27,147 bases of DNA. It comes from AEGEAN-183 sp964614345 (GTDB lineage Bacteria; Pseudomonadota; Gammaproteobacteria; Magnimaribacterales; Magnimaribacteraceae). The stretch spans positions 1-27,147 of the forward strand of contig CAZTLP010000014.1 in assembly GCA_964614345.1 (NCBI GenBank), read 5' to 3'. Positions 8,219 through 16,929 of the stretch are shown here, piece by piece. The notes beneath the pieces are model-generated. The model worked only from the letters and a program-made list of their open reading frames with translations, searched no databases and had not been told where the DNA came from. The position numbers and the translations under genes were made by a program. Positions within the stretch are counted from its first letter, which is position 1. The number at the start of each line of letters is the position of its first letter.

Positions 8219-8575
8219 CTTCTTATAAGTTGAATACCTAGGGTTATCAACAGAGATCTTCTTTTTCGTAATTTCAATCAATGCTTCTTGAAGTTCAGCG
8301 TTATCGAGTTTTATTTTTCCTGTTTCTATTTGTTTAGCTAAATTCTCAATACTGGCTTCGTCTGAATCTTTAAATAGATTCATTAAGATTTTTGTGGACT
8401 CTTTCGTTAGAACCTCCTCGTTGGTTAGTTCTCTTTTGACAATGTTTAAAACATTTATTGCAATTTGAGTTTTAAAAGCAAGATGATTTGGTAGTTGGCT
8501 TTTTGTTTCTTTTTCTAGAAACTCTGAAACTACTTCAACTAATTCCGCACTTGTTGGTCTATCAAAAATCATCAC
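8207..8575 (-). CDS. DUF6285 protein, LvaB-like partner of the phosphotransferase
   Basis: A 122-residue, mostly helical protein without signal or membrane segments. The N-terminal FDRPTSAELVEVVSEFLE followed by LPNHLAFKTQIAINVLNIVKREL is the DUF6285 pattern as I know it. These small proteins are encoded next to APH-fold phosphotransferases of the ACAD10 type. LvaB of the Pseudomonas putida levulinate operon is such a small partner and is needed by the kinase LvaA; equating this gene with LvaB is inference from size, position and pattern. Translation is coupled to the kinase gene: either GTG at 8575 (GTGA overlap of 4 nt) or ATG at 8572 (TGATG, 1 nt) starts it, differing by one residue. Downstream it converges with an SDR. 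Confidence 0.75.
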   Translation of the reverse strand: MMIFDRPTSAELVEVVSEFLEKETKSQLPNHLAFKTQIAINVLNIVKRELTNEEVLTKESTKILMNLFKDSDEASIENLAKQIETGKIKLDNAELQEALIEITKKKISVDNPRYSTYKKLIK

Positions 8576-9555
8576 TTTCCTCCAAGGAATAATAAATCCA
8601 CTAAATCAATTTCTGTCTCAGACACTCTTCTTCCTATGGCTGCCTTTTCAAGGGATTTAATATCTCCATTTAAATGAGCATAGACTTGAATGAGACAGAT
8701 TACTCCCCACCTAAGAGTTCCCAGTACCTGCCAAATTTTAACTTCTTCGTTATCAATTTCTTCATTACTTATAGAGCAATATCCTTCAAGAAACTCTTCT
8801 AAATCACCAAAGCCACCAACTACTTTTTCTGATTGACCAAATCTCCACGAGTTGATACACATCCAGCCGATATCTAACATTGGATTTCCTATGCTAACCA
8901 TTTCCCAGTCTATTACAGCGGCTAGACCGGACTCATCAATCATTAAATTTCCCAATCTAAAGTCGCCGTGTACTAAAGCATCTTTTCTCGTTGTAAAGTC
9001 TTGTTGGTTCAACCATTTAAAAGCGTATTCAAAAACAGGCAAAGGTTGGTTAAAAGATTTATAAGTTAAGTTCAATCTTTCCAATTCCTCTCTAATAGGT
9101 TTCTTTGGTACTTGATTAAAGTCGTTTGTATCAACTGAGTGTATCTTTGCTAAGGCTTCCCCACATTGAAAAGCTAATTTTTGTCTGGCTTCACTGAATT
9201 TATTATCTCTCAGAATCTTTCTAGCTATAGATTCTCCAGGTATGAGATTCATAAGATAAGCATCCCCTAAGTCTTTATCATCAGATGAAATAGCCACTAT
9301 CTCAGGAACGGGGGCACCCGAAGATTTTACTTTTTGCTGTATTTCTGCCTCCTCAGATTTAAGAACAGCTAAAGGCGATTTTTTTCCTGAACCCTTCCTA
9401 AGAATAAGCTGCTCACTCTTTTTTTTGTCCGAAAATGTAAACTTCCATGTTTCAGCTGAAGCGCCTCCAGTTAAAGGAATTAGTTCCGAAACTTTTCCTT
9501 CTTTACCATTTTTAAGTAGGAAGTCCTCTATCTTTGATTGAAGGTTGTTAGACAT
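8572..9555 (-). CDS. APH-fold phosphotransferase, LvaA/ACAD10-type
   Basis: A 327-residue aminoglycoside-phosphotransferase-fold kinase. It has the nucleotide loop LTGGASAETW (28-37), the Brenner motif HGDFRLGNLM at 196-205 with catalytic Asp198 and Asn203, and the metal-binding IDWE with Asp216 in AVIDWEMVSIGNPMLDIGW. This cadence is typical not of antibiotic kinases but of the ACAD10/11 kinase domain and LvaA, which phosphorylate the 4-hydroxyl of 4-hydroxyacyl-CoA so that an acyl-CoA dehydrogenase-like partner can remove it. It sits in an operon: FabY-like synthase, 5-nt gap, this gene, then the overlapping DUF6285 gene. No acyl-CoA dehydrogenase is adjacent. Family call is firm; the 4-hydroxyacyl-CoA substrate is inferred from the pairing. 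Confidence 0.85.
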   Translation of the reverse strand: MSNNLQSKIEDFLLKNGKEGKVSELIPLTGGASAETWKFTFSDKKKSEQLILRKGSGKKSPLAVLKSEEAEIQQKVKSSGAPVPEIVAISSDDKDLGDAYLMNLIPGESIARKILRDNKFSEARQKLAFQCGEALAKIHSVDTNDFNQVPKKPIREELERLNLTYKSFNQPLPVFEYAFKWLNQQDFTTRKDALVHGDFRLGNLMIDESGLAAVIDWEMVSIGNPMLDIGWMCINSWRFGQSEKVVGGFGDLEEFLEGYCSISNEEIDNEEVKIWQVLGTLRWGVICLIQVYAHLNGDIKSLEKAAIGRRVSETEIDLVDLLFLGGK

Positions 9556-9560
9556 GCCGT

Positions 9561-11297
9561 TTAGGATTTAAGATGAATCTCTTTTTTATAGCCTTTCAAT
9601 TTAATTTTTTCTTGGGTAATTTCTAGATCATCTATCCCTTCCAAAACTTCATGATTAAATTTGTATATAGTTTTGTAGTTACCTTTAGAAGCATTTTTGT
9701 TATAAGTCTTTATTGATTTCCTAGTTTTTTCTAATTTTTTTTCATAATCCTTGAAGGCTTTTTTGGTATGACGTTTTTTTATTTTAGATAAAGTAATATC
9801 TGGTCCCAAAATTAAAGCAGAAGCATTATTCCCTCCAAATCCTTTTGCATTTAAAAAGGCAGCTTTAAAGAAATTAGGATTTTCTACTTTATCGTTTATT
9901 AGAATATCTAAATTATCGTCATGAACATCTTCGGCTGGCTTTTGAATAGAATGTATTCTTGGTATCACGCCTTTATCCCAAGTTCCTAAGGTACTAATTA
10001 ACTGATCACCACCTGCAACCGCCATACTATGACCCAGGAAAGATTTAAGAGCAGAAACAGGCCATTTTTTAATTCCAAAGGCTTTTGCTACCTTATCTAG
10101 AATATGAGATTCAGAAGTTCTGTTTGCAGGGGTTCCAGTTCCATGCGCATGAATAAAAGTTTGTTCTTGTAAAGTTTTTGATCCGAGAATCTCATTAGCT
10201 GAAGCCACGCATTTAGCCAAGGTTATGTAGTTTCCAATACCTGGCCCACTTATAGAGCTTTTAAATCCATCTGCATGAGAGGCAACAGTAGGCACAGAGC
10301 CATATATTTCTGCGCCTATTTCTAAAGCTAGCTCTTCATCCATAAGGATTATAAATTGGGCTGACTCTCCTAAAACCATGCCAATATTGTCTCCAAAAGG
10401 TCTGCAGGCTTTTCTTTGATTAGGTTCTTTTTCTTTTTCTTTAAGTTGCGATTGGAGAGAAACCATACGTTTATCATCAGACAAACCACTATTCGCAAAA
10501 AACCCATCATATATTTCTGGTGTAATAGGGGCTTCGGCACTACCGACAATCACTACCCTTGAAGTTCCATTTTCTATAATTTCCTTCCCCAGCTGTAAAT
10601 TGAATAAAAAAGTTGCACAAGCACCAGCTGCATGACCAGTTCTCCCTACACTTCCTAATATATATGCATTAATAAAATCTGCTGACATGCCAATCAAACC
10701 GAAAGCTAGATTTTTAGAACTAGACCTTGATCCTTTAATTCTTGATTGCATCATTCCACCAAGTCCAAAATGATCTAGATTACCCATAGCGGATCCGCTA
10801 AAAACAGCAATTTGATCTGGAGAAACTTTTTCTTCTATCTCAGACCATTTAATTCCAAATTGGCCTAAGGTGTCACTCATACCAAATATGGTCATTTGTA
10901 AAGCTCTGGCATGCTGTCTTGAAGAATAAAAACTTCCAGGATTGAAGCCTGTCGGTAATTGACCGCCTGCACTGGCTTTAATCTGATCCAGTATTATTCC
11001 ATCAGGGTCATAGAGTTCTCTATCCAATTTTCTAACCATAGTATTTGATCGAATTTGGTCTGAGTTTTGGCTTAAAAAATCATTAAGATTTTCAATCTTT
11101 TCTGAATCCTTAGTCCAACTACTGCCCGAGGCTTTAATTAATCCCTGCATTACAGCAAGGTCCTTTAAAACTTTGGTTTGATCTTTTTTAGATAGGGAAT
11201 CAAAAACGGTATTTTGATAACCAATATGATCGGAACTACGGCCGGAAGCATTTACACCCCCAAAAGAAGTAATTACTGGTATTGGTTTTTTTGTCAC
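9561..11297 (-). CDS. fabY: Beta-ketoacyl-ACP synthase, FabY-like
   Basis: A 578-residue ketoacyl synthase with the Cys-His-His triad: Cys227 (AGACATF), His385 (HAHGTGTP) and His423 (KSFLGHSMAVAGG), with KGFGGNNAS near 485-493. It is much longer than FabB/FabF (about 410): about 100 extra N-terminal residues, starting PVITSFGGVNASGRSS, and a Lys-rich C-terminal tail after residue 500. This architecture matches FabY (PA5174) of Pseudomonas aeruginosa, a KAS-I-like enzyme that starts fatty-acid synthesis from acetyl-CoA and malonyl-ACP in place of FabH. The opening residues resemble what I recall of FabY, which supports the symbol. It is the first gene of a leftward operon with the LvaAB-like pair. 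Whether it primes bulk fatty acids or a special lipid cannot be told from here. Confidence 0.8.
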   Translation of the reverse strand: MTKKPIPVITSFGGVNASGRSSDHIGYQNTVFDSLSKKDQTKVLKDLAVMQGLIKASGSSWTKDSEKIENLNDFLSQNSDQIRSNTMVRKLDRELYDPDGIILDQIKASAGGQLPTGFNPGSFYSSRQHARALQMTIFGMSDTLGQFGIKWSEIEEKVSPDQIAVFSGSAMGNLDHFGLGGMMQSRIKGSRSSSKNLAFGLIGMSADFINAYILGSVGRTGHAAGACATFLFNLQLGKEIIENGTSRVVIVGSAEAPITPEIYDGFFANSGLSDDKRMVSLQSQLKEKEKEPNQRKACRPFGDNIGMVLGESAQFIILMDEELALEIGAEIYGSVPTVASHADGFKSSISGPGIGNYITLAKCVASANEILGSKTLQEQTFIHAHGTGTPANRTSESHILDKVAKAFGIKKWPVSALKSFLGHSMAVAGGDQLISTLGTWDKGVIPRIHSIQKPAEDVHDDNLDILINDKVENPNFFKAAFLNAKGFGGNNASALILGPDITLSKIKKRHTKKAFKDYEKKLEKTRKSIKTYNKNASKGNYKTIYKFNHEVLEGIDDLEITQEKIKLKGYKKEIHLKS

Positions 11298-11383
11298 TTA
11301 TTTTTTTACAAGTATTTCTTAAGAATCTATTGTATGGCAATATCTACAAATATTAATTCAAAAAATATTTTAAAGGACTAATT
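11298..11383. other. Divergent intergenic region between fabY operon and acyl-CoA synthetase
   Basis: This 86-nt AT-rich gap holds promoters for both directions. A perfect 10-nt palindrome, ttcttaagaa, lies at 11316-11325 near the middle and could be a half-size operator. Rightward, TTGTAT (11330-11335) with TATTAA (11351-11356) is only a weak promoter match. AAGGA at 11373-11377 is a usable ribosome binding site for the ligase gene. Confidence 0.35.
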
Positions 11384-12922
11384 ATGCATCCAGGAGTAAA
11401 CGGAAAAAAATTTCCTGATAAACCGGCAATTGTAATGTTGTCTAGTGGTAAAACCATTACACACGGTGAATTAAACGATTTATCAAATCAAGGAGCTCAG
11501 TTATTCAGATCTCTAGGCCTAAAACCCGGAGACTCTATAGCCTTTATGTTAGAAAACCATCATCTTTTTTTCCCAATAGCCTTTGCTGCTTGGAGGAGTG
11601 GTCTTAGGTATACAGCGATAAGTTGGAGATTGCAGCCAGCTGAAGTTGAATACATAGTTAAGGATTGCGAGGCTAAGATCTTTATTACTTCTAAATTTTT
11701 AGAAGAGACTGCGGTTAATCTAGAAGAAGCTTTAAGTGGTGTAAAAAAGTTTATGTTGGATGGAACTTCATCAGGTTATGACTCCTATGAAGAAAGTATA
11801 GCTTCCATGCCAAAAGAGTCTGTAAAAGACGAATGTCAAGGTGGCTCCATGCTTTACTCTTCTGGAACAACAGGAAGACCTAAAGGTATTTATAGAGAAT
11901 TACAATTAAATCCTCTTCCTTATACCCAAGAAGAAGATGATCTTGGTTTGGGGAGGGTAGTCGAAGGAATTTATGGAGGTGATGAAAACACAGTTTACTT
12001 ATCTCCAGCTCCTTTATATCACTCAGCTCCTATGGGTTTCAATACAGGATTTTTATCGCTTGGAGGCACTTCAATTGTGATGGAAAAGTTTGACCCTGAA
12101 GCTGCATTGAAAGCAATTCAAGATTATAAAGTAACCCATTCTCAGTGGGTCCCTACCATGTTTGTAAGATTTCTTAAAACAGATGAGTCAGTCAGAACAG
12201 CTTATGATCTATCTTCACATAAGGTAGCTATTCATGCAGCTGCTCCATGTCCTGTAGAGGTAAAAGAGAAAATGATTGAGTGGTGGGGCCCAATTATCTA
12301 TGAATATTATGCAGGGACAGAGTTTAACGGCATGACTATAGTAAATTCTGAAGAATGGATGGAGCATAAAGGTACGGTAGGAAGACCTTTGGTCGGAGAA
12401 CTTCATATACTTGATGATGAGGGTAATGAACTTCAAGCAGGTGAAGCCGGCGGAATTTACTTTGGTGGAGACACTGCAACTTCCTTTGAATACCATAATG
12501 ATAAAGAAAAAACCCAAGGCGCAATCTCTAAACAAGGCTACAGTACTTTAGGCGACATAGGTTATGTAGATGAAGAGGGCTATTTATATTTAACGGACAG
12601 AAAAGCTTTTATGATTATTTCCGGAGGTGTAAATATCTACCCCAAGGAAACAGAAGATGCCCTCATTATGCATCCAAAAGTAACAGATGTTGCAGTATTT
12701 GGAGTACCTCATTCAGAAATGGGAGAGGAAGTAAAGGCAGTAGTTCAGCCTGCAGATATGTCTGAAGCTGGGCCTGAATTGGAGGCTGAGCTAATAGCCT
12801 TCTGTAAAGAGAAGATTTCTTCTGTTAAATGCCCTAAATCTGTAGATTTTGAAGAAGAATTACCTCGACACCCTACTGGCAAGCTATATAAAAGACTTCT
12901 TAAAGACCGTTACTGGAAGTAG
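11384..12922 (+). CDS. Acyl-CoA synthetase (AMP-binding, FadD/FadD13-like)
   Basis: A 512-residue adenylate-forming enzyme that would activate a carboxylic acid to its CoA thioester with ATP, via an acyl-adenylate. The P-loop YSSGTTGRPKG is at 158-168, the adenine-binding YEYYAGTE lies midway, LGDIGYVDEEGYLYLTDRK marks the start of the mobile C-terminal domain, and catalytic Lys500 sits in PTGKLYKR. The opening MHPGVNGKKFPDKPAIVM is typical of the long/medium-chain and sterol-side-chain ligase group (FadD3, FadD13 types). Substrate cannot be fixed. It starts an own transcript divergent from the fabY operon and ends 14 nt from the convergent monooxygenase. By context it would supply acyl-CoA to the neighbouring kinase pair and SDRs, which is inference. 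Confidence 0.9.
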   Translation: MHPGVNGKKFPDKPAIVMLSSGKTITHGELNDLSNQGAQLFRSLGLKPGDSIAFMLENHHLFFPIAFAAWRSGLRYTAISWRLQPAEVEYIVKDCEAKIFITSKFLEETAVNLEEALSGVKKFMLDGTSSGYDSYEESIASMPKESVKDECQGGSMLYSSGTTGRPKGIYRELQLNPLPYTQEEDDLGLGRVVEGIYGGDENTVYLSPAPLYHSAPMGFNTGFLSLGGTSIVMEKFDPEAALKAIQDYKVTHSQWVPTMFVRFLKTDESVRTAYDLSSHKVAIHAAAPCPVEVKEKMIEWWGPIIYEYYAGTEFNGMTIVNSEEWMEHKGTVGRPLVGELHILDDEGNELQAGEAGGIYFGGDTATSFEYHNDKEKTQGAISKQGYSTLGDIGYVDEEGYLYLTDRKAFMIISGGVNIYPKETEDALIMHPKVTDVAVFGVPHSEMGEEVKAVVQPADMSEAGPELEAELIAFCKEKISSVKCPKSVDFEEELPRHPTGKLYKRLLKDRYWK

Positions 12923-12936
12923 TTTTTGTCTTTGTT

Positions 12937-14403
12937 TTAGTTAGCGCTCTTAAACTGAAGGTCTTCATTTTTGATAGATCGCCACCTAACCTGAGCAACA
13001 TCTGCAAGATAGCTCTGGTTCCCTTGCCAAGGAGCTCTCGACCCTTGTTTCGGCATTTTGTCTACAGCTCTTTTTACATACCCAGAAGACAAATTCAACA
13101 TAGTGCCTTCCGATTCCACTCCTTCGCTAGGTACAGGAGTACAAGAATCATAACCATTTTTATTCATATAATTTATAAGTCTACAAACGAATTCTGAACT
13201 TAAATCTGCACCCAACGTGTAGCTGGCTCTCGCATACCCAAAGCTGACTGCAAGGTTAGGTATGTTGCTAAACATCTTTCCTTTAAAGGTTAATTTCTTA
13301 GATATATCCACCTTGGAGTTATCTACAGTGACATCTACCCCATTAAGGAATTGTAAATTCAAACCAGTGGCCTTAATAATTATGTCAGCTGAAAGTTTCT
13401 CACCAGATTTAAGTCTAATTCCAGTTTTTGTAAATTCATCAATTTGATCAGTAACTACCGATGCTTTTCCAGCTTTCATGGCCTCAAAAAAATCGGCATT
13501 AGGAACAAAACAAAGTCTTTCATCCCAAGGCTTGTATTTTGGAGTAAAGTGCTTTTCTATATCAAAATCTTCACCAAGCTGATCTCTTACTCCATTAATA
13601 AGCATCTCTTTTACTTTGTCAGGATTTTTTACACATCTATTGTAAAAAAAGTTTCCTAAAAGGATGTTTTTCCATCTAGTTAAGAAAAATGCCAATCTCT
13701 GAGGAAATATTTTCTTTAAGAAATTTCCTATCATGTCCTTATCAGGTGCAGACATAAAGTAGGTAGGTGATCTTTGCAGCATAGTAATATGCTCTACTTT
13801 ATCTGCCATAGCTGGAACTATAGTTACCGCAGTAGCTCCACTACCAATAATCACAACATTTTTATTTTCATAATCTAGATCTTCGGGCCATTTTTGGGGA
13901 TGGATTATTGATCCTTCAAACAGGTCTTCGTTTTTAAAATCTGGATCATAACCACCTTCATAGTTGTAATAACCACCACACATCAACAGAAAATTACAAG
14001 TGTATTTATCTACGATTCCTGATTTAAGGTTATCAACCTCTAAAGTCCATTTAGATTCAGTAGAGGACCAGCTAGAACTTAAAACTTTATGCTGATAAAT
14101 AATCTTTTCTTGCAGGTTGTTTTCTGAGATTGTTTCTTCTAAATAGTTAAGGATAGAAGGACCATCTGCTATAAATTTATCATCAAGCCAAGGCTTAAAC
14201 CTATAGCCCATTGTGTGCATATCAGAGTCAGACCTAATACCAGGATAGCGGAATAAATCCCATGTTCCTCCAAAGCTTTCTCTACCCTCAAAAATAATAA
14301 AAGTTTTATCAGGACATTTCTCTTGTAAATGATGTCCAGCACCGATACCTGAAATTCCAGCACCAACTACTACTACATCGTAATGAGGTAAATTGTTTTC
14401 CAT
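12937..14403 (-). CDS. Flavin-dependent Baeyer-Villiger monooxygenase, EthA-like
   Basis: A 488-residue FAD/NADPH monooxygenase. It has the FAD motif GAGISG (14-19), GGTWDLFRYPGIRSDSD (45-61), the type I BVMO fingerprint FxGxxxHxxxWP exactly at 162-173 (FEGSIIHPQKWP), and the NADPH motif GSGATA (187-192). Both Rossmann motifs and the fingerprint are intact, so it should insert oxygen next to a ketone to give an ester or lactone. Length (EthA of Mycobacterium tuberculosis has 489 residues) and the RYPGIRSDSDM segment point to the EthA subgroup, which prefers medium- to long-chain ketones. The gene converges with the acyl-CoA synthetase and is followed on its upstream side by folD on the same strand (34-nt gap). 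The natural substrate is unknown. Confidence 0.9.
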   Translation of the reverse strand: MENNLPHYDVVVVGAGISGIGAGHHLQEKCPDKTFIIFEGRESFGGTWDLFRYPGIRSDSDMHTMGYRFKPWLDDKFIADGPSILNYLEETISENNLQEKIIYQHKVLSSSWSSTESKWTLEVDNLKSGIVDKYTCNFLLMCGGYYNYEGGYDPDFKNEDLFEGSIIHPQKWPEDLDYENKNVVIIGSGATAVTIVPAMADKVEHITMLQRSPTYFMSAPDKDMIGNFLKKIFPQRLAFFLTRWKNILLGNFFYNRCVKNPDKVKEMLINGVRDQLGEDFDIEKHFTPKYKPWDERLCFVPNADFFEAMKAGKASVVTDQIDEFTKTGIRLKSGEKLSADIIIKATGLNLQFLNGVDVTVDNSKVDISKKLTFKGKMFSNIPNLAVSFGYARASYTLGADLSSEFVCRLINYMNKNGYDSCTPVPSEGVESEGTMLNLSSGYVKRAVDKMPKQGSRAPWQGNQSYLADVAQVRWRSIKNEDLQFKSAN

Positions 14404-14437
14404 AGTTAAGATAGGTTACAAGAAAAAATCAATAAGG

Positions 14438-15280
14438 TCATTTCTGAATAGCTTTCTCACAAGCTTCAACAGTTTGCATTAATAAAGTATTTATTGTCAT
14501 AGGACCAACCCCTCCAGGAACAGGAGTATAGGCTAAACATTTGTTTTCTATTTGATCTAAGTCAATGTCACCGCATTTTTCAGGATGGTATCCAGCATCT
14601 ATAACGACAGAATTCTCTTTAATCCATTCTGACTTAATAAATCTAGGAATGCCTACAGCACCTACTAAAATGTCAGCTTTCTTAATATGTTCATCAAGGT
14701 TCTGTGTTTTTGAATGGCAGACTGTAACTGTTGCGTTTTCATTTAATAACATCATAGCCATTGGTTTTCCTAGAATAGGACTTCTTCCTACCACAACAGC
14801 ATGTTTTCCAGAGATATCTATTTGGTAATGCTTTAGAAGTCTCATGATACCCTGTGGTGTACAAGAGCCGTAAGCAGATTCTCCCATGGACATGTTGCCA
14901 AAACCTAGACAGGTTACCCCGTCCACATCTTTGTCCAGGGCGATAGCATCAAAACATTCTCTTTCATCTATTTGTTCTGGAACTGGATGTTGCAACAGTA
15001 TTCCATGGACCTCTGGGTTTGCATTTAAGTTAGAAATTTCTTTTAGTAGCTGTGAGGTTGAAGTAGATGATGGTAATTCTACTTTAAGTGAATTCATTCC
15101 AATTCTTTCACATGCATTTCCTTTCATTTTGACATAAGTTGCAGAAGCGGGATCTTCACCAACTAGAATAGTTGCCAAGATAGGTATAGCGCCTTTTTTT
15201 TCTTGGATTGATAAAACTCTTTTAGCTAAATCTTTCTCTGAAGCTTTTGAAAGAGATTTACCATCTAAAATTATTGCCAT
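14438..15280 (-). CDS. folD: Methylenetetrahydrofolate dehydrogenase / methenyl-THF cyclohydrolase
   Basis: A 280-residue bifunctional cytoplasmic enzyme of one-carbon metabolism that interconverts 5,10-methylene-, methenyl- and 10-formyl-THF with NADP. The catalytic Tyr49/Lys53 pair lies in TYVKMKGNACE. QHPVPEQ, DKDVDG, the cofactor segment VVVGRSPILGKPMAMMLL and the closing PVPGGVGPMTINTLL are all FolD signatures. Length is as expected (280-290). It heads leftward, divergent from tRNA-Pro. In Pseudomonas folD stands beside the tRNA cluster that precedes tig, and the same order is kept here, which supports orthology. There is no strong Shine-Dalgarno before the ATG. Confidence 0.97.
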   Translation of the reverse strand: MAIILDGKSLSKASEKDLAKRVLSIQEKKGAIPILATILVGEDPASATYVKMKGNACERIGMNSLKVELPSSTSTSQLLKEISNLNANPEVHGILLQHPVPEQIDERECFDAIALDKDVDGVTCLGFGNMSMGESAYGSCTPQGIMRLLKHYQIDISGKHAVVVGRSPILGKPMAMMLLNENATVTVCHSKTQNLDEHIKKADILVGAVGIPRFIKSEWIKENSVVIDAGYHPEKCGDIDLDQIENKCLAYTPVPGGVGPMTINTLLMQTVEACEKAIQK

Positions 15281-15341
15281 AATAGTTAAAGTTTTTTTAA
15301 TTTTCTCATTAATTGGAGAAGCTAGAAAGTTAATCTTTTAT

Positions 15342-15370
15342 TTGACGATAATTAAAGGGATACTTAACAT
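15342..15370 (+). promoter_or_regulatory. Promoter for tRNA-Pro and probably the DadA-like gene
   Basis: TTGACG at 15342-15347 (5 of 6) and TAACAT at 15365-15370 (4 of 6) are separated by an ideal 17 nt. Initiation would fall near 15377, a few bases before the tRNA 5' end at 15381. As no gap for another promoter exists between the tRNA and the next gene, it should drive both. Confidence 0.5.
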
Positions 15371-15380
15371 GCACGGCCTT

Positions 15381-15457
<77 letters not shown>

Positions 15458-15468
15458 GGCTTAAGGAA

Positions 15469-16740
15469 ATGAAAGAGGATCCAATAATTATCATCGGGGG
15501 AGGGTTGCAAGGACTTGCCACTGCCAATGCACTGTTAGACAGAGGAGAAGAGGTTCTGTTATTAGAAAAAAGTTCAGGAGTAGCGACTCAGACTAGTTTT
15601 GCGAATGCAGGAATGTTAACTCCTTCACAAGCAGCTCCTTGGAATTCTATGGCTGATATAGTGAATATACTCTCAGGGATAGGTAAAAAAGATTCACCCA
15701 TGCTTTTAAAGCTAACCCAGGTACCTTCTCTATTTTTTTGGATGTTAAGGTTTTTGTTTAATTCTTCTAAATCCAAATACCGCTCTAACACGGAAAACAT
15801 ATGCAAATTAGCACAACACAGCTTGGAGCTTACAAAACAGACAAGAGAGAAATATGGACTAAATTATGATCATTCTACAGTAGGTACCATGAAAATTTTT
15901 CGTGATGAATCAAGCTTCAATAAAGCTTCAAAAAATGCTGAGAGATTGAATGATCAAGGTTTAACTTTTAAGGTTCTTACCAATCAGGAAGTGGTAGAGC
16001 AAGAACCCCTTTTGAGCGATGTGTCTAGTATGATTCCTGGAGGAATATTTTTTCCCGATGATGAGACTGGAGATGCTTATAAATTCTGTAAGGAACTGGA
16101 AAAAGTTATAAGGGAAAAGGGAGGTAGAATTCATGTAAATACTGAAGTTAAAAGGATTCATTTTAATAAAAGAAAAGTAAATTCAGTGGTTACAGATAGA
16201 GTCGAAATAAAAGCTTCAAGAGTGGTACTGACTTCAGGCAGTTGGACAAGTAATCTATTAAAAAACACTAGATTAAATTTACCCGTTAAACCAGTTAAAG
16301 GTTATTCATTAACTTTAGATACTTCAATGCTGAAAGACACTCCAAAAATGCCTATTATAGATGAGGGGATCCATACGGCTTTTACCCCATTAGGTTACTC
16401 ATTAAGGGTAGCAGGAACAGCTGAATTTGCTGGCTTTAATGAAGATATTCATCAAAAAAGAATAGATTACCTTTATAAAACTTTAGAGAGTATTTACCCA
16501 TCTATTTCGTCCAACTTAGATCTTGATAAAGGTTCTTTGTGGTATGGATTTAGGCCAATGAGTCCGGACGGCATGCCTTACATAGGACCTACGAAAATAT
16601 CAGGTTTATTTGTTAATACTGGTCATGGGCATTCAGGTTGGACTTTAGCTATGGGGTCAGGAGATGTATTAGCTGATCTCATGATTAAAAAGCAACCCAA
16701 TATAGAAGTTAAACCTTTTTTAGCTTCTAGAGCAGTTTAA
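15469..16740 (+). CDS. DadA-like FAD-dependent D-amino-acid dehydrogenase/oxidase
   Basis: A 423-residue FAD enzyme of the DAO/DadA family, expected to deaminate D-amino acids oxidatively at the inner membrane, passing electrons to the respiratory chain. It shows the N-terminal IIIIGGGLQGLATANALL (FAD GxGxxG at 10-15), a conserved acidic strand end EVLLLEKSSG, and the C-terminal WYGFRPMSPDGMPYIGPT and NTGHGHSGWTLAMGSG, which hold the flavin. The frame extends upstream to a GTG at 15424, but that lies inside tRNA-Pro, so ATG 15469 is chosen. AAGGA at 15463-15467 lies very near this ATG, a spacing also seen before the M48 gene. The substrate could also be another secondary amine (sarcosine- or hydroxyproline-like). 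Confidence 0.87.
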   Translation: MKEDPIIIIGGGLQGLATANALLDRGEEVLLLEKSSGVATQTSFANAGMLTPSQAAPWNSMADIVNILSGIGKKDSPMLLKLTQVPSLFFWMLRFLFNSSKSKYRSNTENICKLAQHSLELTKQTREKYGLNYDHSTVGTMKIFRDESSFNKASKNAERLNDQGLTFKVLTNQEVVEQEPLLSDVSSMIPGGIFFPDDETGDAYKFCKELEKVIREKGGRIHVNTEVKRIHFNKRKVNSVVTDRVEIKASRVVLTSGSWTSNLLKNTRLNLPVKPVKGYSLTLDTSMLKDTPKMPIIDEGIHTAFTPLGYSLRVAGTAEFAGFNEDIHQKRIDYLYKTLESIYPSISSNLDLDKGSLWYGFRPMSPDGMPYIGPTKISGLFVNTGHGHSGWTLAMGSGDVLADLMIKKQPNIEVKPFLASRAV

Positions 16741-16828
16741 TTTTTAACCAATAACAGATGTTGTTAAATTTAAGACCAAAAAATATCTTTAAAGCTTGCT
16801 GGCATATTTTTTTATATAATTTAATAAT
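16741..16828 (+). promoter_or_regulatory. Intergenic region with -10 box for tRNA-Arg
   Basis: The 88 nt between the DadA-like gene and tRNA-Arg hold a perfect TATAAT at 16815-16820, which would start RNA about 2 nt before the tRNA. No good -35 stands 16-18 nt upstream; TTGCTG at 16796-16801 is too near (13 nt). The weak taaca/tgtta inverted repeat after the stop is not followed by a T-run and is not called a terminator. Confidence 0.45.
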
Positions 16829-16906
16829 CTCCTCGTAGCTCAGTTGGATTAGAGCAACTGCCTTCTAAGCAGTGGGTCGCAGGTTCGAGTCCTGCCGAGG
16901 AGGCCA
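16829..16906 (+). tRNA. tRNA-Arg (anticodon TCT)
   Basis: A 78-nt cloverleaf. The acceptor CTCCTCG pairs with CGAGGAG (16896-16902), with discriminator G and an encoded CCA. The anticodon stem ACTGC/GCAGT encloses CTTCTAA, giving anticodon TCT for AGA/AGG, and the T-arm is GCAGG-TTCGAGT-CCTGC. Confidence 0.97.
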
Positions 16907-16929
16907 TTCCCAAAAAAACACCTAAAAAG

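Noticed and set aside
8572..9555. Aminoglycoside resistance kinase
   Set aside because: The APH fold is shared, but the IDWEMVSIGNPMLDIGW cadence and DUF6285 partner fit the ACAD10/LvaA group, not drug kinases.
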